A program made the translations under genes and the position numbers. A stretch of DNA of 64,000 nt from Antedon mediterranea (taxonomy: Eukaryota; Echinodermata; Crinoidea; Comatulida; Antedonidae): contig NC_092677.1 in assembly GCF_964355755.1 (NCBI RefSeq), positions 5,275,001 through 5,339,000 on the forward strand. The letters are read 5' to 3'. The notes beneath the pieces are model-generated. The model made no database searches, was not told the origin of the DNA, and worked only from the letters and a program-made list of their open reading frames with translations. This document shows, one piece after another, positions 45,301 to 56,100 of this stretch (its first letter is position 1; every line of letters starts with the position of its first letter).

Positions 45301-48300
45301 AAAGTTAGGAGTCTTCCATTTGTTTTGGCCTCACGATCGATCGAAAAGTGGGCGAATTACAGGTGAAAAACAAAAATATCAATCCGCGCGCAATGCATTT
45401 TGGGATTTATAGCGGGCCGCTATAATTATTAGAATCGACTTATTTTTCACATTTTTAACCGTTTGAAGACGAAAAAAGTTATCGCAATAAGACCATATAG
45501 TATTATTTTTACATTAAATATAGTTTGTGATCTTAAATTCGATCTAAAAAACGTAGGGAAGGGGGCTTTAAGAAAATGTGTCAATATGAGTTAACAAATT
45601 AGAAAATAGTATAAAAAAACAATGTTAATGTGTAGAAGAAAAAAAAATGGGTTGAAAAATAATGTTAGTTCTATTGTATAGCACTATAAAATATTTTATA
45701 GATATTTATATTTATTGATTTTATTTTTTACGTGCAATGTATTTTAATATTTTAAAAGAACATGAAAAAAAAGTGGGACAAACCCACATAAGACAAAAAA
45801 ATCTAGCAAGTAGATCACCTACTGTATCACCAAAATACATTGCTCTTTGGGTCATTCTTCAGTAAGTGTCTAAAATCGTGTCCCGATACTTTGGTGGGAT
45901 AGAGACTGAAAATTCATCATTAAAATATAAAAATTCTTGACTTAAATCATAATCAACATTATTGTAAATATAATTAATTACATAAAATAAAGATAATTAC
46001 ATTGATATTGTTAATTTTTATAAAAATGTTTCAGGCAACCCCCTAAAATCCTATGTCCCGATCGTACATCTTCAATTTTATGATCGCCGTATATATTTGA
46101 TAACAGGACCTTTGTTATCGAAAATATTGTAAAAAGTTAGTTAATCATGATTTCATGCGATTATATTCTTCGAAATACATCTCTACATACATTAAATCTC
46201 AAACTTTAAAGTTTTTGTTTGGAAAAAGCTTGTCCCGCAGTTTTGTGTCATTTCCGTCTACAGTTTAATGAACGGCGGTGAAAAAAATTGACTGTGCGTT
46301 GTAAACATACGAAGATATTGAAATTAAACTAGCCACACATCATTTTCAATAAAAGAGGAAAAAAGCTAAAAAAACGAGGTTTTAGAAAAATTACAGCTGC
46401 GTACCTTTATTGAATGTCATATCCGAACGGTATAGAACTCATTAAATAATTATAATTTCTGGTTTTTTTCAACTGGAAGTACAAGTTATTCACGGTATCT
46501 AGAAGTATGCAATCCGTCTCCGCTGTCAGACATGCCTACGATGTGATCCTAGGCTGTCCAATGCTAAATACATCATCTCCGTCACGGTCAGCTCCGTCAC
46601 ATTTCCCAATGTTTCGTTGTGACGGAGATGACGGCCCGTGACGGATATGACTTTTTGTTATTGCCAGGGCCTTTTTTTGTTGTACATTTTGTTTTGTATA
46701 TCTTTATTATGTTATTACATTGTATATCTATGTGACTCTGGTCAATAAACATAATCAAATCATATCTTAAAGTCATCTCCGTCACATGATTTTTTAGGTT
46801 CGTCATATCCTTCACGGTTTCATCTCCGTCACATGGATATTTTATCCTTTTAAATCCTAAAATATTTAAATAATGAACGCAATATATATTGAAATATAAA
46901 CAATATTCTTCTACTATGTCAATGGATAGTAATATTAGTTCAACAGAATTTTGTAAAACATCAGTGACAGTCATACTATTTTCTGAAAATTATTATTTTT
47001 TGGAATAGTAAATGGTTTTGAACGTATAACATCATACTTATAAATGTTAAAACAATCATTTTTTGATTAATAGAGACAAAAATAATATATAGTATCAAAG
47101 AATTAATAATGGAAATAATTTTATAATTCCTGAACCGTTATTTTTTCTATCTTTGTATATCCCATAAATGTGACGGAAATGACAGTAACATAGAACCATG
47201 TATTTATAAATACGAATAAAACATGAAATATATAATAAAGATTGCGCCAAACATACGCTTGCCATGTAATACATGTTCATTTATCTGAATAAACTTTTAA
47301 AATTTAAAAAATGCAAATTTTAAAATTGATTTTTTATAAACCTGAAATTAGACACTTACTGAAGAATGACCCCTTTACACACTCCTTTTTTGTTGACACA
47401 ATTGGAATCAATGCAACTGTCAGACATTAATAACATGATTTACATCTCAAAGTATTGCTTTATTTCACGTTCATCCAGACAAAAACTTTTAATTACCGTC
47501 CATCACAACAGGCTTCTGCCATTTCCATCTTTCGTATGGAACGCACAACCTTCCTACAGTTAACACAACATCGCAAAACAGAGCACCAATAAGACTGGAA
47601 ATTGGTACAGCCATTCTTCTTAACCAGAAATAGAAAACATTTCTATAAAATTGTGGTCTGTTGAAGAATCCACTAATTGCATTTTTAAAAATCACAGTAA
47701 ATGCTGCTGCAGGATATTTAACTGTAATGTGTATTCATTAAAACATTGATAGAGGTTTTTAAATAATAAACAATAAGATGTATTTCCATTGAAATGACTT
47801 TGTTTTGATAATCGTTTATGATTGAAAATAAATTTGTTGTTAACAGTTATTTCAGAAGATTCAGGATCATCATACGCCATCATTCTGATTATTGTGGTTA
47901 TTTTTGGTTTGTTGGCGTGGTTTCTTCTTCTTGTTTGTAAGTATCATGTACTGTATTACTTAATGCCTCTTTTGGCATAAGCCCTTTTTATTTCAGTGAA
48001 TTTTAATAACAGTATTCACAAATTAGAAACCCTCAACTATTTTAGGGTTATTTACATTGAGTACTTCTAATATTTTATACAAATTATTATAAATGATATA
48101 CTATATTTATTAGAATGTTTTTATTTAGAATTTTTAATTTTTGGGATTTTGATTATTAATTGTAGTTTAATGAGTAATGAAACGAAATAAATACTGCATG
48201 GACATAGATTGCATAATATTTCATAATTATATTGATACAAAGATTGCTTTTACAGTATATTGGTAGACCAATAGAATTTATTTTAATTTTTAAAAATTTA

Positions 48301-49194
48301 TTTTGTTTTAGATTTTATTTTTTACAAGAACATTGAGTGGAGCAATCAAGATAATGATATAGTAACAGTAGAAGGTGGTGAATCAATTATGATGAGTTTT
48401 AAATACCGTCCAAGTATTGCAAGGATCAAGACACTTGAAATAAAGAAAGAACACAAGGTGCTTGGTTCAAATCAACAGCAATTCACTAGTTGTAAAACAG
48501 TCTGTCAGTTTCTCTGTTATTGCTGTGCTTACTTTTGTGGATTTTTTTGTATTGAATACTGCATAAATAAAGGTAAGTTACATATTTTAATTTTGTTAGT
48601 AGGTCATTGTTTCTCAAGTCATCATTTCTGACAGTTCTAAAAGTTAGGAGTCTGATGATGTTGTTGTTATTGATATATAAAAGTTTTTAAATACAGCACT
48701 TTTTTACTTTATTCTGCTGGGAGAATGATACATTGTTTGTATATCATTGTTAATGGCTTACTGTCGATTTCTGTTCATTATACCTGTACATTAGATGAAT
48801 ATTTTCTTATTTTTATTTAATAGTTAAATACAACAATAAAGATAAAAAGAAACATGGAAGGAGGTGAGTTGAGTTTTTAACATTGGTGGGATTTATTTTG
48901 ATTATTATATTTTAGCTAATTACAAATTTTATTGAAAGGTTATGGTTAATAAAAGAGAATGTCCTGGTGATGCATAGGTCTTCTTTGTAGTTTAATATTA
49001 TTATCTTGTATTGTGTTCCTTATAGCAGTGGCAATAGAGGTGGTGAAGAGTATCAGATGATGGTCAATGATGGTGCAGAGGTACCTGCTGTTGTAATACA
49101 ATCACCTAACAAGGATACAACAATTGACGAAACTGCTGTACAACAACCAACAGCAGCCTCTGTTGAATCTGAACAAAATTCAGAGGTATTGTGA
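42337..49194 (+). CDS. G2 5' module: four-Ig transmembrane receptor with YxxM tail
   Basis: Exons 42337-42382 (signal peptide), 42633-42962 or 42633-42969 (Ig1), 43654-43962 (Ig2), 44080-44307 (Ig3), 44514-44780 (Ig4), 47847-47936 (TM1), 48312-48572 (Ig-half plus TM2), 48824-48863, 49026-49194 (EEYQMMV tail, stop after EVL; alternative donor after 49185). Same plan as G1. Ig1 carries one extra base near its 3' end: the standard GTGAGT donor would shift the frame, but an upstream GTATAT donor at 42963 restores phase 1. Ig1 differs from G1 at about 17 of 105 residues, more than other domains. The tail lacks the ERQGP-type insert of G1. The gene is inflated by two TTAA MITEs and a 1.5-kb TIR element in its introns. 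Confidence 0.78.
42473..42501. repeat. G2-specific short palindrome in intron 1
   Basis: CCAGGGAGAT (42473-42482) and ATCTCCCTGG (42492-42501) are inverted repeats, flanked by direct repeats GGTGTATC. The insertion is absent from G1 intron 1. Confidence 0.5.
44949..45567. mobile_element. TTAA-target MITE, copy 1 (G2 intron)
   Basis: 619 bases between TTAA duplications (44945-44948, 45568-45571). The ends are inverted: AGACCCCTTCCCT and the reverse complement of AGGGAAGGGGGCT. The G1 paralogue keeps the empty site GATTAAACAAATG near 16707. No ORF, so non-autonomous; the TTAA target is typical of the piggyBac superfamily. Confidence 0.8.
45849..47372. mobile_element. 1.5-kb TIR DNA transposon in G2 intron
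   Basis: Perfect 25-base terminal inverted repeats, 45849-45873 (begins GGGTCATTCTTCAGTAAGTG) and 47348-47372, flanked by a CTTT duplication (45845-45848, 47373-47376). G1 shows the empty site (CTCTTTAAACACTCC, about 16899). No transposase is evident; the longest ORF inside (46597-46974, minus) has no recognisable domain. The interior holds many copies of a TGACGGAxATGA-like motif in both orientations, with a cluster at 46570-46840. Confidence 0.8.
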
Positions 49195-49543
49195 AAATAC
49201 TAAATCCTTCATTCCTTGAATTGAAAGTACAAAGATACAAAAATAAAAAAGAAAAAAGACATGTTTGTTAAAGTATTGTGTGTTTTGTGGTGTTTCGAAA
49301 AGGAAATTTTGATTGACAATTTGATTCATCTTTGGTACTTAAATTCTGTTTTTTACAATAAAATGTTATCCTTTTTTTCTAATTAGAGTAAAACCTATTC
49401 TTTGGGACACCTCTATTCAAGGGCCACCCCAATTAAGGGGATACTTATCTGTGAAATGAATGAGACGCAATTTATTATATTGTAGCACTATGGCCAACCT
49501 TATTGTGAGCCAAATGTGACCCTTATGGGTTTTACTATATTAA

Positions 49544-50169
49544 AGACCCCTTCCCTGCAATTTTGGACGTTTTTTGGAAAATAATACATATATATCACTT
49601 TAAAAACATTAAACCATGTCATTCCTTGTCTTAAATGTACGTTTTATGGTAAATTATGATAAAAAGTGAGAAACAATGCACTACCTAAGTAGCTCGCGGC
49701 GATCGACCTCTCGTGGACGGTCTTAGGCCTAGCCTAGCTAGGCTTAGTTTTGTAGGCCTAGCTGGTAAACATCGGTAACGTACGAACATCGTACGCGAGC
49801 TATATACCTAGCCTGACGTTGTATAGTTGCTGCATTAATTGTCTTTCTAATTTTGCCAGACTCCGTTGATACAAATTGGGGAAAACCCGGTATTTTTGCT
49901 GAAAAGTTAAGAGTCTTCCATTTGTTTTGGCCTCTCGATCGATCGAAAAGTGGGCGAATTACAGGTGAAAAACAAAAATATCAATCCGCGCGCAATGCAT
50001 TTTGGGATTTATAGCGGGCCGCTATAATTATTAGAATCGACTTATTTTTCACATTTTTAGCCGTTTAAAGACGAAAAAAGTTATCGCAATAGGACCATAT
50101 AGTATTATTTTTACATTAAATATAGTTTGTGATCTTAAATTAGATCTAAAAAACGTAGGGAATGGGGCT
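49544..50169. mobile_element. TTAA-target MITE, copy 2 (G2 intron)
   Basis: 626 bases, nearly identical to 44949-45567, between TTAA copies at 49540-49543 and 50170-50173. The G1 sequence at about 19028-19042 (ACTATATTAACAAAAT) is the exact empty site. It ends only about 30 bases before exon 50199, so it sits close to that exon's acceptor. Confidence 0.85.
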
Positions 50170-50198
50170 TTAACAAAATATAATTGTTTTTTTCAAAG

Positions 50199-51298
50199 AC
50201 AAATCCTGATGATGAAGATACTGAACTTTTAGCACAACATCAAGCAACATCTGGTGGAAATTCTGAAATTTCTGAAGAGAAAGGTAAACTTTTTTATTAT
50301 TTTCTAGAATACTTTTTTAGTATTTGGTAGGGGAAATGTTACACATTTGTTGTTACTATAATGTATTCTCAAAGCTGAGGTTTCCATTTTGATAAAGTAA
50401 ATTCGATATTACCTGATACTTTTATTGTCAATATGAACAGATTGACTTTAGAATTCTTTTTCAGATGTAATAAAAACATGATGACATATTAAAATGTTAA
50501 ACACATAAGCAAATCAAAAGATATATAATCCTATTTGCACTATATATTGTGTATATTGAATTATGGGTAGAATTTTAACAAACTTGACCACCTTCAACCG
50601 ACAATACAAAATAGATTAATTAGCTGTAGATGGCAAGATTTATTGAATATGAGTTCATGATGTGGGATGGTAAATGTTTCTGATATTAAAATTCAATTCT
50701 TTCTCTCTGCTCTATTTTTAAAAGTCTGAAATCAAAATCCTATATCTGTAATTATATTTTATTAATCAATTAATCAATTTTGTTTACGTTTTGCTTGATA
50801 AATCTCCAACTCAATACTACTGATCAGTAAAGTATTTGTTATGTTCTTTGTTTAGAAGGATGACATTTCGGCAACAATCATACAGTAAGAATTTATTAAC
50901 ATAAAAGCTTTAGAATGAGGCCTCAATTTTGAAAATCATTTCTCACTACTTCCAATTCTAATCCTATAAATCCTAACGATGCATAGGATATTATTTGATA
51001 ATGTTTCTTGGGTTTTTAAATTCATTGGCTTTTAACAATCATCAAAAAATTAACACGTGAAAGATAAGTACAGGCTCTTTTTAATTTATAGACAAACCCT
51101 TTTTGCAAATAGAATATTCTCTAGGTTTGCTCAATTGAATAAACAAACAAACATAGAGCAGAGGGTATGCATGTAGCAGCATCTCTCAACAAGATTTTGT
51201 TTGTTATTTGTTTTTAAAAACTGGTATTCCAATTCAGTGGTTCTTTGTTATATACAGTTTATTTCTGGCTAAATATTTTAATGAAATGTTAGTTTCTA

Positions 51299-51340
<42 letters not shown>

Positions 51341-52900
51341 GCCTTTGGATATATATCCATATCCAAAGGCAAATTACTGAAAAAAATGACAATGCTGTGG
51401 GTATCAGTGGCTGGATCTCAATGGAGATACAAAAATAAAAAGCGAAAAGCTAAATCAAAACGATAAAGTAAACAGCCAGAAAAGTTAGCAGAGCTTTCGG
51501 GCAACACTAGCCCTTCATCAGTGCAAGTGAAGGAATTTGGATAAGGTCATAGTATAAAGCTGGCAAGTGCTGCCTGGGTGGACAGGAATAAAAGAAATAT
51601 AACAAAGGGAGCCAGGGTGGAGTCTGAATAAGAGTAGAAAACAAAGAAGGTAGCTTGGTAGAGATATAAACAATTTTGGAATGAGACTAAAAAACAGCTA
51701 AAATGGTGGTTAATATTGAAACTTAAATTTTGGTAGTCAATGGAATAATTTTACCGATCTGGGAGTATGTTATATATATATATATATTACCTCTTACATT
51801 CTATAACATTTGCAACCATTAATTAAGTACTCTAACACTGCCTTTGATTTTTAAGATCTACCTTATTTTTTTCCTTTGTTTCTTTGTACTTTTTCATGTA
51901 AAAGTTGGGGATACTCATTTCCATTGTATTACAATATTGTCTACTGTGTAACCTTTACTTATGAAAAAGTAGAAATAAAGATTACCGAACCTGACTAAAG
52001 CTGAAACCACAAGAAAAAAAGGCTAGAGGACATCTACATGCAATTTATATTAAGATTTTATTTATGTACAGTATTTGTTGCTACTACTCAATTGGATTTT
52101 ATTTTTAAAAAGCATGTTTCTTAAATATTTTTGCCCTTCAACAGATTCTTTATAATTTTTCTAAGACTAAGTTGTATTGTTGTTGTTTTTATGTTGTTTT
52201 AGCAAAAGACTCAAATGAAAGGTAACGGTTTGTGGTACTATAGCAATAAAAGCTTATTTAATTTTTTGCTTTAATTGCTTAGATTATTTATGTTGACAAT
52301 TTAAAACATCAGATTATTATCTATCATCTTATTTACCTAATCATTTTCTACTTTTATTGTTCTGTTTGTTAGTTACTGTGTAGTACAGCTGTATCTGCCA
52401 ATATTTGTTGTTAACTGAAATCTAAATAAAATACACTATGTACATCAAGCACCTTTAAACCACAAGCTTCTATTTTGTGTGCTACATCTACAAACACCAA
52501 CAATGTATTTTGGTTTATAAACATAACTGATTTTGATCTGAATTCGGATTCTTAACTTTTTTTTTCCCTGTTCTAAAGTTACAATCTTCGTCGCATACTT
52601 TGTGATCTTCAATATGCTTAATTTAGTGAATATCACTACCTGTATGTGTTTGTTGGAATCTTTGCTGCGCTTATTTGTAAATCTTTGGTGAACTTACTTT
52701 TCGTGGTATATTGCTTTTTTTATACCACTGTATTTTATACTCCCACTTTGTGTGGGATAAGATGAATAAATTCCCTTACAATAACCTTTAAATTTTACAT
52801 TCAATGGTTTAGTAAATTACCTTGTGTTATTGTTTGTTTTAAATTCTAATTCTTTCTTCATTCTTTCTTTTTTTTTAGATCTGATAAGTACTCAAGTAAG
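50199..52900 (+). CDS. G2 linker mini-exons
   Basis: Exons 50199-50283, 52203-52221 and 52879-52895 (an in-frame TAA follows at 52901-52903 if unspliced). Sizes and phases match the G1 mini-exons 19060-19144, 21065-21083 and 21734-21750. The protein is acidic (NPDDEDTELLAQHQATS, then KDSNE and SDKYS). The role, linker to the Ig-sialidase module or alternative C-terminus, is unresolved. Confidence 0.55.
51303..51788 (-). mobile_element. Unclassified retroelement-like insertion in the TA tract of G2
   Basis: About 430 bases between TA runs (51303-51336 and 51770-51788) replace the Penelope remnant found at the same place in G1. It starts with a 17-bp perfect inverted repeat AATTTGCCTTTGGATAT (51336-51352 and 51359-51375). 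The minus strand near 51488-51525 has CUGAUGA, a GGGC/GCCC hairpin and GAAA, a hammerhead-like core, but with one extra A and no matching stem I. Confidence 0.45.
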
Positions 52901-53127
52901 TAACAACCATGATATTTTCTTTTAATATGACATTTACAAAGTGACATTACATTTATTTAAAGCTGATTCCTTCATAAAAAGATGAAGTTTGTTTTAAGTA
53001 GAATAGGAACTTTCGTGTATATCAACATACCAGTATTTTATTCATTGATCTATATACTCCATGGAAATTCACAAAAGCCCATTTTATTATTGAATGGTGG
53101 ATATCAAATTAATATCTTACTTTCAAC

Positions 53128-56100
53128 TTGAAGGTAAATCATCTGCAATTAATATATATTTACTTTTCAGTGTTTACAAATGGAAGAGGAAAAATCAGCC
53201 TAACGGTTTCAAATCTTGTGATATCTGATTCAGGAGAGTACAACTGCAACATAGAGGGCAATAGACAGCAAGGTCAAAGTGTCAACAATGTAACTGTTTA
53301 TTGTGAGTTTTATAAATGATTTATTTTATTATTTTTTTAATCACCATGTCAGATAAGATTACAATTAAATAATGTATTAAATAATTGTTTAAATCAGTTC
53401 CATGTGTTAAGTTCATAATTTTTATCTATCTAGTGGATAAGTAGTGGCCACCATTCCTTCATCTATGTAAAATGAATTATAACATCATGTCCATATATGG
53501 GCACATCACATTATTTTGTAAAGTTTGATAGTGTAGACAAAAATTAAGAGCAAATTTCATCAGCTTATATATTTTTTGAAGGGATTGAGAGGAAAAATCA
53601 CAAGTACTCATCAGAAGAAGGTATCAATAATTTTGAAATGAAGTGCAGATATGGACCAGCAGATATGCCATTAACAGGTTACAAGTGGAAGAAGATTAGG
53701 GAAGATGGCACAACAGAGATTGAGGATTGTTCTAAAGATTCTAGATTTGAAGTAACAAGTTACCAAAATAGCATTCTGTCTTTGAAGATAAAGAATGTTA
53801 TACTTGGTGATGCTGGGATGTATCAATGTGAAGTGAAGCCAGTTGATGGAGAACAAATACTGAAAGATACTACACATCTGACAGTGAAGGAAGGTAATTT
53901 TATAGAATTAAATGAGAACCTGTTTATTTTTTTTGTATGGTTTAGAAAATGTGTGTGATAGTAAAGTATATGGTACAGTTGAGAAAATGTTGATGTTTAT
54001 AATGCCTGATAAAGTGAAGAGATTGCCTACTGTAGTATTTCCAGAAGTTTTTTCTTTAAAAGGCCTATAACATGGAATGTTTGTTTATCCTGTGTAATAA
54101 TATACATATTGATAATCTATTATTTACTAGCAAAGTATAATGTAAATTTTGTATTAAGCTGATGAATATATTTTTGTTTAAAAACATTTTTTCCTGGAAA
54201 TGTCTTTTATAGATGTTATCAAAATGGAGATTTCTGATGTTACTATCTATGAGGGTTTCAAGAGTGCTACATTGTTGTTAAACATAAAATATGTTGATGA
54301 TTCTGCTAACATATCAAAAATCACATGGTATAAGCTTGTTGAAGGTGAAGAAATTATGTTGCTGACATCAGCTGATTCACGCTATGAATGTGAATATTTG
54401 GATTCAAAGAACAGTGTATGTTTTAATATCAACAATGTTGAACCTGAAGATGAAGGAGAGTACATATGTGAAGTAGAAGTTAAAGGAAGACAGAAAATAT
54501 ACAGATGTTCTGGAAGGCTAACGGTTAAAGGTAATGTATATGCTGCCAAATTAAAATACCTGGAATACCCGAGGTTGCAAATTCTTGAAATTTAATTGTG
54601 AATCCAAATCAAACATACTGTAAATTTGAAGATGTAAACAACATTTTCCCACACACTTGCTTATAGCAATACTCATCAACAAAAGCATTTCTTAGGTAGT
54701 TTTTTTGTTGTTTGAATTCCAATATTTGGTTCATTCTGTCATTAATATCTACTGTTTTGAAACTGTGTTCATATTATGGTATCATTACATGAGTTGATTC
54801 TTTTTTTATATATAGAAACATTAGGGGCCTACTCCCAAAAAAAGTAAGCAACTCTTACAAGTTGCAGTTACTGTATAATGGTGACAAAAATGTTTGTTTT
54901 TAATTAAATTTTGTTTGAACCATTTGTATTTGTAGGTCCTATAAAAATGGATATTCCTGATGTTATAACCAATAAAGGTGTGGAATGTGATAAGTTGTTG
55001 TTGAAACTTACATATTTTGATAAGTCTGCTGAAATATCTAATATCACATGGTATAAGCAGGTTGAAGGTGAAGCAAAAGAGCTGACATCATGGCAGTCAC
55101 CTAATCCAACATCCGTACAGTCACCTGATCCAACATCCATACAGTCACCTGATCCAACATCTGTACAGTCACCTGATCCAACATCCGTACAGTCACCTGA
55201 TCCAACATCCGTACAGTCAGCTGATCCAACATCCGTACAGTCACCTGATCCAACATCCGTACAGTCACCTGATCCAACATCATCACAGTCACCTGAGCCA
55301 ACATCACGCTATGAAATGGGATTTGTGGGTCAGAGCAATGTATATCTCAACATCAGCAATGTTGAATTTGAAGATGCAGGAGAGTACATATGTGAAGTGA
55401 AAATTGCAGGAAGACAGAAAACATACAGTTGTTCTGGAACTTTAACAGTTCAAGGTAATATATCTAAAAACATTTCTTTGCTGGAATTAAATACTACACT
55501 ACTAATACAACCTTGGAAGTAATATGTTTAGAAATGGCAAATGTGGTGATTTCTACAAGATTAACAATAATAGTGAAAAATAATTGTATATTCCTACTTT
55601 CAGATATGACACTAAATGACTGTCTTGTGACAGTTGAAGATAAAGCTGTTTTAACTTGCAGGTATCAAATTAAGAATCCAGTAAAAGCTATCAATTGGTA
55701 TAAGAAGACTTTTGGTGAATACAAGATGATATTTACTTCTGATACATTCAATCAGAAGATAGCAAATGTACCAGAAAGATATAAAGCAACTTTTAAGGAT
55801 AATGAAACAAGCTTAGAGTTTGAGCAAGTGTCGGTAACTGATGCTGGAGAGTACATGTGTAAACTTGAGATTGAGCGCTGTACACCAATGACCAAATTAG
55901 CAAACTTGTCTGTACAATGTAAGTAGATTTTAAAATATTTAATTTTCCATAAAAACTGATATTAATGTTGACTGTATTGATTGTATTATTTTATACCTAT
56001 AGACTGGCTATTATAATCAATCAAATAGTATGTAAACCATGTGATTTAAATGTATTTATAGTACTTGTTAATAATAAATTTCTCTTGTGCCATTTGGCCA

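Noticed and set aside
46597-46974. 125-codon minus-strand ORF inside the 1.5-kb TIR element
   Set aside because: No transposase motif or domain character; it overlaps the repeated TGACGGA motifs.
51488-51525. Second hammerhead ribozyme on the minus strand of the G2 insertion
   Set aside because: CUGAUGA, GGGC/GCCC hairpin and GAAA are present, but an extra A sits before stem II and no stem I pairing exists, so I do not call it functional.
55101-55307. Minus-strand repeat ORF across the QSPDPTSV array
   Set aside because: Antisense shadow of the 24-base minisatellite.
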